The notes under the pieces are model-generated. The model was not told where the DNA came from and made no database searches. It was given only the letters and a program-made list of their open reading frames with translations. From Flavobacterium fluviale (lineage in GTDB: Bacteria > Bacteroidota > Bacteroidia > Flavobacteriales > Flavobacteriaceae), in the NCBI RefSeq assembly GCF_003312915.1, contig NZ_CP030261.1:1736001-1800000 (forward strand): a stretch of DNA of 64,000 bases, written 5' to 3'. Position numbers and translations under genes: made by a program. Shown here piece by piece: positions 29,244-38,289 of the stretch; within the stretch, counting starts at the first letter, position 1, and each line of letters starts with the position of its first letter.

Positions 29244-30359
29244 ATGAAAAAAGGAGTAACTGTAACCATTTTAATATTTATTGCGATCGTGTTTTTTGGC
29301 GCACTTTACTATTTGTATGCCAAAAATCAGGAGTCGCCAATTGTGTTTAAAACGGAGAAACCAGAAATTAAGACTATTGTAAAAAATACAATTGCAACTG
29401 GTAATATTCAGCCAGATGAAGAGGTTTTAATCAAACCAAATATCTCTGGGATTATTGAACAAGTATATATCAAAGCGGGTGAGAAAATCAAAGCTGGTGA
29501 TATGATCGCAAAAATTCGAGTTGTTGCAAACGTTTCTAATGTGAGCAGTACGCAGAATCAAGTTCAGACAGCAAAAATTGCTTTGGACAATCAGGAAAGA
29601 CTTTACAAAAGACAAAGAACATTATTTGAAAAAGATGTAATTTCTGCAAATGATTTTGATGCTGCACAAGTAGCTTACAATCAGGCAAAACAAACTTATC
29701 TGGCTGCAAAACAAAGTTTGGATATTGTTAAAACAGGAACGACATCTTCTTTAGGAAGTTATGCCAATACTTTAATACGTTCTACTGTTAACGGAATGGT
29801 TTTAGACGTTCCAGTAAAAGTTGGAAACCAAGTTATTGAAAGCAATAATTTTAATGAAGGAACTACAATTGCCAGCGTTGCTGATGTTGGAAGAATGATC
29901 TTTATTGGGAAAATTGATGAGTCTGAAGTAGGTAAAATCAAAGAAAAAATGCCTATTGAAATTACAATTGGTGCTATTGAAAATAAAAAATTTGATGCAG
30001 TTCTAAATTATATTGCACCAAAAGGTGTTACAGAGAATGGAGCAATTCAGTTTGAAATTAAAGCTCAGATGGTTAATAGAGATGATACTTTTATTAGAGC
30101 TGGCTTGAGTGCAAATGCTTCTATTATTTTGGAAAAAGCGGATAAGATTCTGGCAATAAAAGAATCACTAGTGCAATTTGACAAAAAGACACAAAAGCCT
30201 TATGTTGAGATTGAAACGGCTCCACAGAAATTTCAAAGAAAAGATTTAGTTCTTGGAGTGAGTGATGGAATCTACGTTCAAGTTAAAAGCGGCGTGAAGA
30301 GTTCAGATAAAATAAAAATCTGGAATCAAGGTTTGATTAATGAAGGAGAAAAAAAATAA
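29244..30359 (+). CDS. Periplasmic adaptor (HlyD/MacA type), first copy
   Basis: 371 residues: N-terminal membrane anchor (about 5-24), split lipoyl-like domain (about 50-85 with EEVLIKPNISGIIEQVYIKAG), helical hairpin (about 95-165), then beta-barrel and membrane-proximal domains. Such adaptors link an inner-membrane transporter to TolC across the periplasm. It follows the permeases by 37 bp. A second, longer adaptor lies after the TolC gene. Confidence 0.9.
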   Translation: MKKGVTVTILIFIAIVFFGALYYLYAKNQESPIVFKTEKPEIKTIVKNTIATGNIQPDEEVLIKPNISGIIEQVYIKAGEKIKAGDMIAKIRVVANVSNVSSTQNQVQTAKIALDNQERLYKRQRTLFEKDVISANDFDAAQVAYNQAKQTYLAAKQSLDIVKTGTTSSLGSYANTLIRSTVNGMVLDVPVKVGNQVIESNNFNEGTTIASVADVGRMIFIGKIDESEVGKIKEKMPIEITIGAIENKKFDAVLNYIAPKGVTENGAIQFEIKAQMVNRDDTFIRAGLSANASIILEKADKILAIKESLVQFDKKTQKPYVEIETAPQKFQRKDLVLGVSDGIYVQVKSGVKSSDKIKIWNQGLINEGEKK

Positions 30360-30445
30360 TTTAATTTGAAGTTTTAGGGATCCTTTTGGTTTTAAAAAAT
30401 GTTAAATTTGCGTAGTTACATTTACTGCGCTTTCATTTAAAATAT

Positions 30446-31897
30446 ATGAAAATAAATAAAATTAATAGTCTGGTTTTTGCAATGTTATTCGGTTTTGGAT
30501 TAGCTGGACATGCGCAATCAAAACAATGGACACTAGAAGAATGTGTGCGATATGCATTAGAAAATAACATCACAATAAAATTGACAGAATTAGATGTTAA
30601 AAATGCAGAGATTGATAAAAGAGGTGCGTTAGGGAGTTACCTTCCGTCTGTAAATGGAAATGCATCGCACTCTTGGAATATTGGTTTGAATCAAAATATT
30701 ACAACAGGTTTACTTGAGAATCAAACAACACAATATTCGTCTGTCGGTGCTTCGGTAGGAGTTGATATTTACCGAGGACTTCAAAATCAAAATACATACA
30801 GAAGAGCGAAGTTATCTATTATTGCGTCAAAATATCAATTATTAAAGATGCAGGAAGATATTTCTTTGAATGTAGCTAGTGCTTTTTTACAGATTTTATC
30901 TAACAAAGAAGATTTAAAAGTTAAAAAAGAACAGTTAGTAATTGATGAAAAACGATATGCGCGTTCTGAAGAAATGGTAAATGCTGGAACAATTCCTCGT
31001 GGTGATTTATTTGACCTAAAAGCTACAGTGGCTACAGATAAACAAAATATTGCTGTTTCTGAAAATAATTTATTGATTTCTAAATTGAGTCTGGCACAGC
31101 TCTTACAGTTAAAGGAGTTCGCAGATTTTGATGTTATTGATGATACGAATTTGGAAGACGAAAACAATATCATGGCACAGAGTCCGATTGAGATTTATAG
31201 TAAAGCTAAAGAAATAAGAACAGATCTTAAATTGGCACAAACTAATCTTGAAATTGCTGAAAAAAATGTAACTATTGCGAGGGGTGCATATCAGCCTACT
31301 TTAAGCGCTTTTTATAATTTTAATACAAGAGCGAGTTATTCTGATATCGTTACAGGTGCCACTTTAAATACTGCGAACCCAACATCTCAAATTGGATATG
31401 TTCAGGGAACAAATCAAGCAGTTTTGCAAAATAATTACTCACCAGTTCTTGGCAATGCAGCTCCTATTTTTGATCAGTTTAATGACAATAAGGGACAATC
31501 TTTCGGCTTACAGCTTTCTGTTCCTATATTCAATGGTTGGTCAGTTAAGAACAATGTAGAACGCAGCAAAGTAAATTTAGAAAAATCTAAAATAGATTTA
31601 GAACAAAAAAGTTTAGATTTGCAGCGTGACGTTTATACCGCATTTACTGATGCAAGAGCAGCTTTAAACACTTACGAAGCGTCAGCTGTTACTCTAGAAG
31701 CTAGACAGCAGGCATACAATTATGCAAAAGAAAAATATGATGTAGGTTTGATGAATTCATTTGATTTTACCCAAGCTCAAACATTGTTGACCAATGCGCA
31801 GTCTGATGTTATCAGAACAAAATATGATTACATGTTCAAAATTAAGATAATTGAATTTTATTTCGGAATTCCAATCGTTCCAATTATTACAAAATAA
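30446..31897 (+). CDS. TolC family outer-membrane efflux protein
   Basis: 483 residues with a signal peptide (cleavage after GHAQ) and two outer membrane efflux repeats. WTLEECVRYALENNITIKL at the N-terminus is the typical start of the family, and the second repeat contains AYQPTLSAFYNFN and LSVPIFNGW. The protein forms the trimeric outer-membrane channel of the exporter. A TAAATTTG box (30403-30410) with TTG 14 bp before it may provide an internal promoter, given the 86-bp gap after the first adaptor. Confidence 0.93.
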   Translation: MKINKINSLVFAMLFGFGLAGHAQSKQWTLEECVRYALENNITIKLTELDVKNAEIDKRGALGSYLPSVNGNASHSWNIGLNQNITTGLLENQTTQYSSVGASVGVDIYRGLQNQNTYRRAKLSIIASKYQLLKMQEDISLNVASAFLQILSNKEDLKVKKEQLVIDEKRYARSEEMVNAGTIPRGDLFDLKATVATDKQNIAVSENNLLISKLSLAQLLQLKEFADFDVIDDTNLEDENNIMAQSPIEIYSKAKEIRTDLKLAQTNLEIAEKNVTIARGAYQPTLSAFYNFNTRASYSDIVTGATLNTANPTSQIGYVQGTNQAVLQNNYSPVLGNAAPIFDQFNDNKGQSFGLQLSVPIFNGWSVKNNVERSKVNLEKSKIDLEQKSLDLQRDVYTAFTDARAALNTYEASAVTLEARQQAYNYAKEKYDVGLMNSFDFTQAQTLLTNAQSDVIRTKYDYMFKIKIIEFYFGIPIVPIITK

Positions 31898-31903
31898 TTT
31901 ATT

Positions 31904-33196
31904 ATGTCAAAAAAAACAATTTATTTCTTAGTAGGTGGTGCAGTAGTACTTATTGCAATTTTAATCGGTCTTTCGAAATCGGGCGTAATAGGAAATAAGG
32001 ATGAAGGAAAAGAAGTAGAGACAGCCAAAGTAACTGCTTCAACAATTGTTGAAACAGTTTCAGCAACAGGTAAAATTCAACCAGAAATTGAAGTAAAAAT
32101 TTCTCCAGAAGTATCTGGGGAAATTATTTTGCTTAATGTAAAAGAAGGTCAGGTTGTTAAAAAAGGAGATTTGCTGGTTAAAATTAATCCGGATTTATAT
32201 ACCTCTAGTTATAACCGTTCGGTATCTAACTTATCAGGTTCTAAAGCTGGTTTAACACAATCTGAGGCTAGTTTTAAAGAAGCAAAAGCTAATTATGATC
32301 GTAACAAAACATTATACGACAAAGGTGTAATCTCAAGATCTGACTGGGATAAAGCCATAGCTTCGTTTGAAGTGGCAAAAGCGACTAAGCAAAATTCTTA
32401 TTACAGCGTACAAAGTGCTTCGGCTTCTGTAAGTGAAGCAAGAGACAACTTAGGGCGTACAACTATTTATTCTCCAGCAGACGGGACAATTTCTGTTCTA
32501 AATGTAGAATTAGGAGAAAGAGTTTTAGGAACGCAGCAAATGGCTGGAACCGAACTTTTACGTGTAGCAAACCTTAACAACATGGAGGTTGAAGTTGATG
32601 TAAACGAAAATGACATTGTAAAAATTAAAATTGGAGACGAAGCAAACGTTGAAGTTGATGCTTATCTAAAAAAGAAATTTAAAGGAACGGTGACTAGTAT
32701 TTCTAACTCTGCCAGCACAACTTTAACTTCAGATCAGGTAACGAATTTTAAAGTTAAAGTTCGTATTTTGAAAGAATCGTATCAAGATTTATTAGAAGGA
32801 AAACCAAGTACGTATTCTCCTTTTAGACCTGGAATGACAGCTACTGTTGATATCATTACAACAACAAAAACAAACGTTTTGGCAGTGCCAATTAGTTCTG
32901 TTGTTGTAAAATCAGATACTACAGCGGTCAAAGATTTTAAAGTTGAAGATCCGAATGAAGATAAAAAAGCGGCTCCGAAAAATGATAAAAAATTCGAATG
33001 TGTTTTTGTAAAAGTGGGAGATAAAGCTAAAATTAGAGTTATAAAAACAGGAATTCAAGACGATACTAATATTGAAGTAATGTCTGGTTTAAAGCCTGGA
33101 GATGTTGTAATTACAGGCCCTTACACAACCGTTTCTAAAGATCTTAATTCTGGAGATAAGGTCAAGCTTAAAAAAGCTGATGCTCCGAAGAAATAA
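31904..33196 (+). CDS. Periplasmic adaptor (HlyD/MacA type), second copy
   Basis: 430 residues. Anchor about 5-24; lipoyl halves with EVKISPEVSGEIILLNVKEGQVVKKGD; a helical hairpin (about 100-175); then beta-barrel domain and an Asp/Lys-rich C-terminal linker (around KVEDPNEDKKAAPKND). It begins 6 bp after the TolC gene. It is about 60 residues longer than the first adaptor and has a different C-terminus, so the two are not a recent duplication. Which adaptor partners the ABC permeases, and which (if either) serves another transporter, cannot be told from sequence. Confidence 0.9.
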   Translation: MSKKTIYFLVGGAVVLIAILIGLSKSGVIGNKDEGKEVETAKVTASTIVETVSATGKIQPEIEVKISPEVSGEIILLNVKEGQVVKKGDLLVKINPDLYTSSYNRSVSNLSGSKAGLTQSEASFKEAKANYDRNKTLYDKGVISRSDWDKAIASFEVAKATKQNSYYSVQSASASVSEARDNLGRTTIYSPADGTISVLNVELGERVLGTQQMAGTELLRVANLNNMEVEVDVNENDIVKIKIGDEANVEVDAYLKKKFKGTVTSISNSASTTLTSDQVTNFKVKVRILKESYQDLLEGKPSTYSPFRPGMTATVDIITTTKTNVLAVPISSVVVKSDTTAVKDFKVEDPNEDKKAAPKNDKKFECVFVKVGDKAKIRVIKTGIQDDTNIEVMSGLKPGDVVITGPYTTVSKDLNSGDKVKLKKADAPKK

Positions 33197-33232
33197 AAAT
33201 ACCATTCAATACTAATTTTAAAATTTAATACT

Positions 33233-33904
33233 TTGTCTTTTATCCTCAACATCGAAACGGCCACTAAAAATTGTTCTGTATCTGTTGCAAAAGATGGAAA
33301 AACCATTGTTTGCAGCGAACTAGCAGATGAAGGCTATTCGCATGCAGAAAAACTTCATGTTTTTATTGAAGAAGTAATTGCAAAAGCAGGCATTTCTGTT
33401 CAGGATTTAAATGCAATTGCAGTCAGCCAGGGTCCAGGATCTTATACAGGATTAAGGATTGGTGTTTCTGCCGCAAAAGGATTGTGTTATGCTTTAAATA
33501 TACCTTTAATCGCTGTCGATACGCTTAAAACTTTGGCTTCTCAGGCCGAAGTTACAGATGGAAAAATTATTCCAATGTTAGACGCACGCCGTATGGAAGT
33601 TTACAGTGCTGTTTTTAATCCAGACTTGACAGTTGAAAGAGCGATTAAAGCCGAAATAATTGACGAAAATTCCTTTCAAGAATATACAGACAAGCTTTAC
33701 TTTGTAGGCGATTGTGCTGACAAATGTAAAGCTGTTTTAACTGAAGATAATTTTGTGTTTTTAGAAGATATCAAATATCCTTCGGCACAAGCTATGAGTG
33801 AAATCAGTTTTGATAAATATCAAAAAAGCGACACTGTAGATGTCGCTTATTTTGAACCTTATTATTTAAAAGATTTTATGATTACTGCTCCTTCAAAAAA
33901 ATAA
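33233..33904 (+). CDS. tsaB: tRNA threonylcarbamoyladenosine biosynthesis protein TsaB
   Basis: 223 residues, starting at TTG (MSFILNIETATKNCSVSV). The phrase ILNIETATKNCSVSVAKDGK and the motif SQGPGSYTGLRIGVSAAKGL are the classic TsaB signature in the ASKHA fold. With TsaD and TsaE it makes t6A37 on ANN-decoding tRNAs. It follows the efflux genes by 36 bp and faces the mscS gene with only 6 bp between their stop codons. Confidence 0.95.
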   Translation: MSFILNIETATKNCSVSVAKDGKTIVCSELADEGYSHAEKLHVFIEEVIAKAGISVQDLNAIAVSQGPGSYTGLRIGVSAAKGLCYALNIPLIAVDTLKTLASQAEVTDGKIIPMLDARRMEVYSAVFNPDLTVERAIKAEIIDENSFQEYTDKLYFVGDCADKCKAVLTEDNFVFLEDIKYPSAQAMSEISFDKYQKSDTVDVAYFEPYYLKDFMITAPSKK

Positions 33905-33910
33905 TGAGAA

Positions 33911-34726
33911 TTATTTTTGAAGTGTAAACGGCTGAACCGATATTCCTGCTGCATCCAGTGCAACTTTGCAATTTTCCAAAGTATCTGAAACTACAGAACC
34001 AAAGTCTGCCTTTGCGGCCCACGGACGAACTGCAAAATCAACAGAACTCGCAGATAGGTTTTTTACGAAAACTTCTGGTGCTGGATTTTTAAGAACCTTT
34101 GGATTTGATAGTAAAACCTCTAAAAGAATATCTTTCGCTTTTTTGATATCCGAGTCATAAGAAACTGAAAATGTCAAGTCGGCTTTTCTTTCAGCCTGCA
34201 TCGAATAATTAATGATCGTTCCGTTTGATAATGCACCATTCGGCACAAAAACGGTCTGATTAGTTCCAGTAATCATTTTTGTTACAAAAATTTGAATTTC
34301 TTCAACAGTTGCAATAACGCCTTGTGCCTCAATTGTATCGCCAACTTTAAAAGGCTTAAAAACAATAATCAGCATTCCTCCTGCAAAGTTCGAAAGCGAT
34401 CCTTGTAACGACAAACCAACAGCAAGGCCCATTGCTCCTAAAATCGCAACAAAAGAAGAAGTTTCGATTCCTAGTTTTGAGATAAAAGTAACAAATAGAA
34501 GAATTCTAAGTGCCCATAATAAAATGTCTGCCAGAAATTTTGTTAAAGTTGGGTCAAGATTTCTCTTTACCATTATTCTTCTAATTAATCTGTTTATCAG
34601 GCGGATCGCGTATAAACCAATAAATAAAATTAGAAATGCAGAGATTAATTTAGGAGAATAATCAACTAAGATGTTAATAAATCTGGCGATGTAAGTACCA
34701 ACTTGATCTGAAGTAACTTCGTTCAT
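33911..34726 (-). CDS. MscS family mechanosensitive ion channel
   Basis: 271 residues: three N-terminal membrane helices (about 15-40, 60-80, 87-108), of which the third carries the pore pattern ILGAMGLAVGLSLQGSLSNFAGGMLI, then the beta domain with FKPFKVGDTIEAQG and a C-terminal alpha/beta domain. It is similar in size to E. coli MscS. It releases solutes on hypo-osmotic shock. A hairpin with a T run lies in its leader (see 34737-34767). Confidence 0.94.
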   Translation of the reverse strand: MNEVTSDQVGTYIARFINILVDYSPKLISAFLILFIGLYAIRLINRLIRRIMVKRNLDPTLTKFLADILLWALRILLFVTFISKLGIETSSFVAILGAMGLAVGLSLQGSLSNFAGGMLIIVFKPFKVGDTIEAQGVIATVEEIQIFVTKMITGTNQTVFVPNGALSNGTIINYSMQAERKADLTFSVSYDSDIKKAKDILLEVLLSNPKVLKNPAPEVFVKNLSASSVDFAVRPWAAKADFGSVVSDTLENCKVALDAAGISVQPFTLQK

Positions 34727-34736
34727 GATTTTAAAA

Positions 34737-34767
34737 TAAAAAAAACCTTCTCAAAAGTAGAGAAGGT
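34737..34767 (-). terminator. Minus-strand hairpin and T run between the Nfu gene and mscS
   Basis: Read on the minus strand, ACCTTCTC (34760-34767) pairs with GAGAAGGT (34745-34752) around a 7-nt loop, followed by a T run (34737-34745). It can terminate the upstream Nfu transcript. A TATATTTG box (34780-34787, minus strand) lies upstream of it, so it may also sit in the leader of mscS. Confidence 0.72.
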
Positions 34768-34816
34768 ATGTTTGTGCTGCAAATATAATTGAAATTCTTA
34801 TATAAGAAAAAAGGCA

Positions 34817-35716
34817 TTAAGCATTAACCGCCTCAACCTTTATAGCTTCATCATTCAACATACTTTTAAGCATATTTTCGATACCGCTTTTTAAAGTAAA
34901 TGTTGATGAAGGACATCCGCTGCAAGCGCCTTGTAAAAGTACTTTTACCGTTTTGTCGTCTTCATTGTAAGATTCGAAAGCAATATTTCCACCGTCAGCA
35001 GCTACCGCAGGTTTTACATATTCTTCTAGGATATTAATAATTTGTTGAGAAGTAACATCCAGTTTATCAAATGCTTCGTCTTTGGTTACTTCATTTTTTG
35101 TTGTAGTTTGAATTAGAGTCTCATCTAAAACAGTTCCGCCGTTTTCGATAAACTGTTTGATAAATGTTCTCAGCTCTAGTGTAATTTCAGACCAGTCATT
35201 AATTTCATATTTTGTAACAGAAATATAATTTTCATCAATAAAAATTTCTTTTACATAAGGAAATTTAAATAATTCCTGAGCCAATGGAGAAGAAGCAGTC
35301 TGGTCGATATTTTTGTATTCTACCGCGTTGCGTGTCAGCATTCTGCTCACTACAAATTTTAATGCAGAAGGATTTGGAGTAGTTTCTCCGTAAACTGTTA
35401 TAGGCTGTTTTTTTGCTTTAGTTTCATCAGCTTTAATGATTACTCCTCCTTTTTCAACAAAAGAACTAATTTGTTCAGCAACAGCATCTTTAACATCGTC
35501 CCAGTCTACAATACTGTATCTTTCGATTGCAATAAAATTTCCAGAAATATAAACTGTTTTTACAAATGGTAAATAGAATAATTGCTGTGCAAGAGGAGAC
35601 GCTTGTGCCTCATCGATATTTTTGAACTCAAAGTTTTGATTTTGAGTAATAAAATCTTCAAATTCAAACTTTAATATAGTAGGATTTTGAGTTTCTTTTA
35701 TGGTGATTTTTGTCAT
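34817..35716 (-). CDS. Nfu-type iron-sulfur scaffold with duplicated N-terminal domain
   Basis: 299 residues. Two Nfu N-terminal domains stand in tandem (about 1-92 and 104-195): each has an xNPxxLKF motif, an ASPLAQ or SSPLAQ segment and a VxxWxxI/V stretch. The C-terminal NifU domain (about 215-295) carries the CxxC cluster site C265/C268 in GACSGCPSS. Nfu proteins hold a [4Fe-4S] cluster and pass it to target enzymes. The doubling of the N-terminal domain is visible in the sequence; its purpose is unknown. Monocistronic by appearance. Confidence 0.93.
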   Translation of the reverse strand: MTKITIKETQNPTILKFEFEDFITQNQNFEFKNIDEAQASPLAQQLFYLPFVKTVYISGNFIAIERYSIVDWDDVKDAVAEQISSFVEKGGVIIKADETKAKKQPITVYGETTPNPSALKFVVSRMLTRNAVEYKNIDQTASSPLAQELFKFPYVKEIFIDENYISVTKYEINDWSEITLELRTFIKQFIENGGTVLDETLIQTTTKNEVTKDEAFDKLDVTSQQIINILEEYVKPAVAADGGNIAFESYNEDDKTVKVLLQGACSGCPSSTFTLKSGIENMLKSMLNDEAIKVEAVNA

Positions 35717-35859
35717 GGTATTATATTTTTTGCAAATTTACTAAAGTTATTTTCTACTAATAGCTATATTTGATTTTTTAATAAAATAATTAAGACTCTT
35801 TTCAAATAAATCGTACTAAATTGCAGGAGTGAAAATTATATAGATACAAAATTGCCTTT

Positions 35860-36849
35860 ATGGAATTAAAAATCAAGGTTTTATTAATTTTTATCATTAC
35901 ATCATTTTATTCTTATTCTCAAGAGGGAATACCTGTCTATTCGGATTATTTGTCGGATAATTATTATTTAATTCACCCGTCAATGGCTGGTGCTGCTAAT
36001 TGCGCGAAGATTCGATTAACTGCCAGAAAACAATGGTTTGGACAGGAAGATGCTCCGTCTTTGCAGACTTTAAGTTTTAATGGAAGAGTGGGAGAACGCT
36101 CTGGAGCTGGTATTATTGTTTTTAACGATAAAAATGGATATCACTCTCAGAAAGGCGTTAAGTTAACTTATGCGCATCATATAATGTTTTCCAGAGACGA
36201 AATTGATCTGAATCAACTGTCTTTTGGAATAAGCGGAGGGTTGATACAGAATCAATTGGATGAAACGAAATTTGGCGGCACTTTTGATCCAATAGTTTTC
36301 GGTTCTATTCAAAAAGATTCTTATTTTAATATTGATGTTGGAGCATCTTATAACTTTCTGGATTTTTATGCACATGCAACTGTTCAGGGATTATTAGAAA
36401 CTCGAAGAGAATTGTATACAGATTACGAGAGTGATAACCTTAGAAAATTTCTATTAAGTGTAGGATATGTTTTTGGGAAAGATGATAAAATTACCTGGGA
36501 ACCTTCTATACTTTTTCAACTGTTTGATCAAACGAAAGAAAAAACAATCGATATTAACTTGAAAGCTTACAAAACTGTTGATTTTGGAAGTATTTGGGCA
36601 GCGCTTTCTTATAGAAGAGGTTTTGATGGTGCTCAGTATCTATCTAACAGTGGTGTTGCTTCTCAAAAATTACAATTTGTAACACCAATTGTGGGTGTCA
36701 ATTTTAAGAATTTTATGTTTGCCTACACGTATTCTCAAGTGATGGGAGATGTAAAATTTGATACAGGCGGTTATCATCAAATTACTTTAGGAATTAATTT
36801 ATTTTGTAAAAAAGAACGTTACGACTGTAAATGTCCTGCAATTAACTAA
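35860..36849 (+). CDS. PorP/SprF family type IX secretion membrane protein (second copy)
   Basis: 329 residues, signal peptide ending near YSYSQ, then the family pattern PVYSDYLSDNYYLIHPSMAG and ARKQWFGQEDAPSLQTLSFN. The C-terminus (KERYDCKCPAIN) with two closely spaced cysteines is not the usual barrel-closing aromatic residue. There is no type B CTD protein next to it; the downstream neighbour is a carbonic anhydrase 12 bp away. It probably serves a substrate encoded elsewhere (inference). Confidence 0.9.
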   Translation: MELKIKVLLIFIITSFYSYSQEGIPVYSDYLSDNYYLIHPSMAGAANCAKIRLTARKQWFGQEDAPSLQTLSFNGRVGERSGAGIIVFNDKNGYHSQKGVKLTYAHHIMFSRDEIDLNQLSFGISGGLIQNQLDETKFGGTFDPIVFGSIQKDSYFNIDVGASYNFLDFYAHATVQGLLETRRELYTDYESDNLRKFLLSVGYVFGKDDKITWEPSILFQLFDQTKEKTIDINLKAYKTVDFGSIWAALSYRRGFDGAQYLSNSGVASQKLQFVTPIVGVNFKNFMFAYTYSQVMGDVKFDTGGYHQITLGINLFCKKERYDCKCPAIN

Positions 36850-36861
36850 ATTTTATCTTTT

Positions 36862-37380
36862 ATGCTGATTAAATCTGTAAACGGAAAATCACCTTTGATT
36901 CCAGACGATTGTTATGTTGCCGAAAATGCCACTATTGTGGGAGATGTAACTTTTGGCGATTCCTGCAGTGTTTGGTTCAATGCTGTTATTCGAGGAGATG
37001 TGCATTTTATTAAAATTGGCAACAAAGTAAATGTTCAAGATGGCGCTGTTATTCACTGCACTTATCAAAAACACCCAACTATAATTGGTAATAATGTCTC
37101 TATCGGACATAATGCCATTGTACACGGATGCACGATTCACGATAACGTGTTGATCGGAATGGGGGCTATCGTAATGGACAACTGCGTGGTTGAAAGTAAT
37201 GCGATCATTGCGGCAGGAGCCGTGGTGACTCAAAACACTGTTGTGACTTCTGGAAGTATTTATGCAGGCGTTCCTGCTAAAAAAGTAAAAGATATAGATC
37301 AGTCTAATTTTGCAGGTGAAATCGAACGTATTTCCAATAATTATGTAATGTATTCAAGCTGGTTTAAAGACGAAGAATAA
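36862..37380 (+). CDS. Gamma carbonic anhydrase family protein
   Basis: 172 residues forming a left-handed beta helix of hexapeptide repeats. Three histidines placed for metal binding are visible in the HC-TYQKHP and SIGHNAIVHGCTIHDN stretch (about 72-93). This is the CaiE/YrdA/PaaY-like short type, for which carbonic anhydrase activity varies. Followed by a long bidirectional terminator. Confidence 0.92.
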   Translation: MLIKSVNGKSPLIPDDCYVAENATIVGDVTFGDSCSVWFNAVIRGDVHFIKIGNKVNVQDGAVIHCTYQKHPTIIGNNVSIGHNAIVHGCTIHDNVLIGMGAIVMDNCVVESNAIIAAGAVVTQNTVVTSGSIYAGVPAKKVKDIDQSNFAGEIERISNNYVMYSSWFKDEE

Positions 37381-37399
37381 ACTTAAAAAAATCCAATAA

Positions 37400-37455
37400 A
37401 AAAATTCCAAATTCCAAAAGAGTAGAATCTTGGAATTTGGAATTTTTCTTTTTTT
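37400..37455. terminator. Long bidirectional terminator between convergent genes
   Basis: An 18-bp perfect inverted repeat (37400-37417 with 37430-37447, unit AAAAATTCCAAATTCCAA), a 12-nt loop and T-rich tail; the A-rich left flank gives a T run on the minus strand. It lies between the carbonic anhydrase and the LytTR regulator. The unit AAATTCCAAATTCCAA also occurs near 3858-3874. Confidence 0.85.
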
Positions 37456-37468
37456 GAATTTAAAAAAC

Positions 37469-38185
37469 TTATAGGTTGATTTTTTCGAAAAAAGTATTTT
37501 TATAGCTTTCGCTGATAGGAATTCGTTTGTCGCTTATTAAAACTTTATTCTTCTGAATAGATTTCACATGTTTGATATTGATAATATACGATCTGTGAAT
37601 CCTCGCAAATCCTTTGGTAGAAAGTAAATTTTCTAATTTAATCAAGCTGATTAAGGTCAAAATAAATTTATTATCTGTTGTATAAATTTTGACATAATCT
37701 TTTAAACCTTCAATAAAAAGAATATCGGCAAAATTCAATTTTACATTTTCATATTCTGCACGAACAAACATAAAATCCTGCTCAATTTCTGGAACATTTG
37801 TGTTTTCAGCAATTGCCTGATTGGTAATTGCAGGCTGTAAAACCTGCTGTGCTCGAACTACTGCTTTTAAAAAGCGATGAAAAGGAATTGGTTTTACCAA
37901 ATAATCGACCGCACCAAGATTAAATCCCTCTACAGCATAATCTGAGTATGCAGTCGTAAAAATAACTAAAGGCTTTTTTTCTATCGTATTTAAAAAGTCG
38001 ATGCCAGAAAAATGAGGCATTTGAATATCTAAGAAAACTAAATCAACATTATTCTGATTGATAAATGAAACGGCATCAATTGCGTTGTTAAAAGAATTTA
38101 TCAATTCGAGCGAATCTATTTTTTTAACAAAATCCTGCAGTAATTCTACGGCTAAAGGCTCATCATCAATAATTACACATTTCAT
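37469..38185 (-). CDS. LytTR family response regulator
   Basis: 238 residues. Receiver domain (about 1-115) with the acidic pocket IIDDEP, phosphoacceptor D53 in VFLDIQMP, T near 81 and K near 103 in DYLVKPI. LytTR DNA-binding domain (about 140-238) with FARIHRSYIINIKHV. It should be phosphorylated by the LytS-type kinase at 39013-40113, from which it is separated by the dioxygenase-like gene. Its targets cannot be read here, but the linked cluster is a natural candidate. Confidence 0.95.
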   Translation of the reverse strand: MKCVIIDDEPLAVELLQDFVKKIDSLELINSFNNAIDAVSFINQNNVDLVFLDIQMPHFSGIDFLNTIEKKPLVIFTTAYSDYAVEGFNLGAVDYLVKPIPFHRFLKAVVRAQQVLQPAITNQAIAENTNVPEIEQDFMFVRAEYENVKLNFADILFIEGLKDYVKIYTTDNKFILTLISLIKLENLLSTKGFARIHRSYIINIKHVKSIQKNKVLISDKRIPISESYKNTFFEKINL

Positions 38186-38289
38186 TTTTTTGGGAGTTTA
38201 GGTTATAATTTGTTTTGGCGTTCAAAAGTAATTTGAAACCAGTAAATTAAGTTTTAAAGTTTTCATAAAAACTGGTTCACAAATCACAA

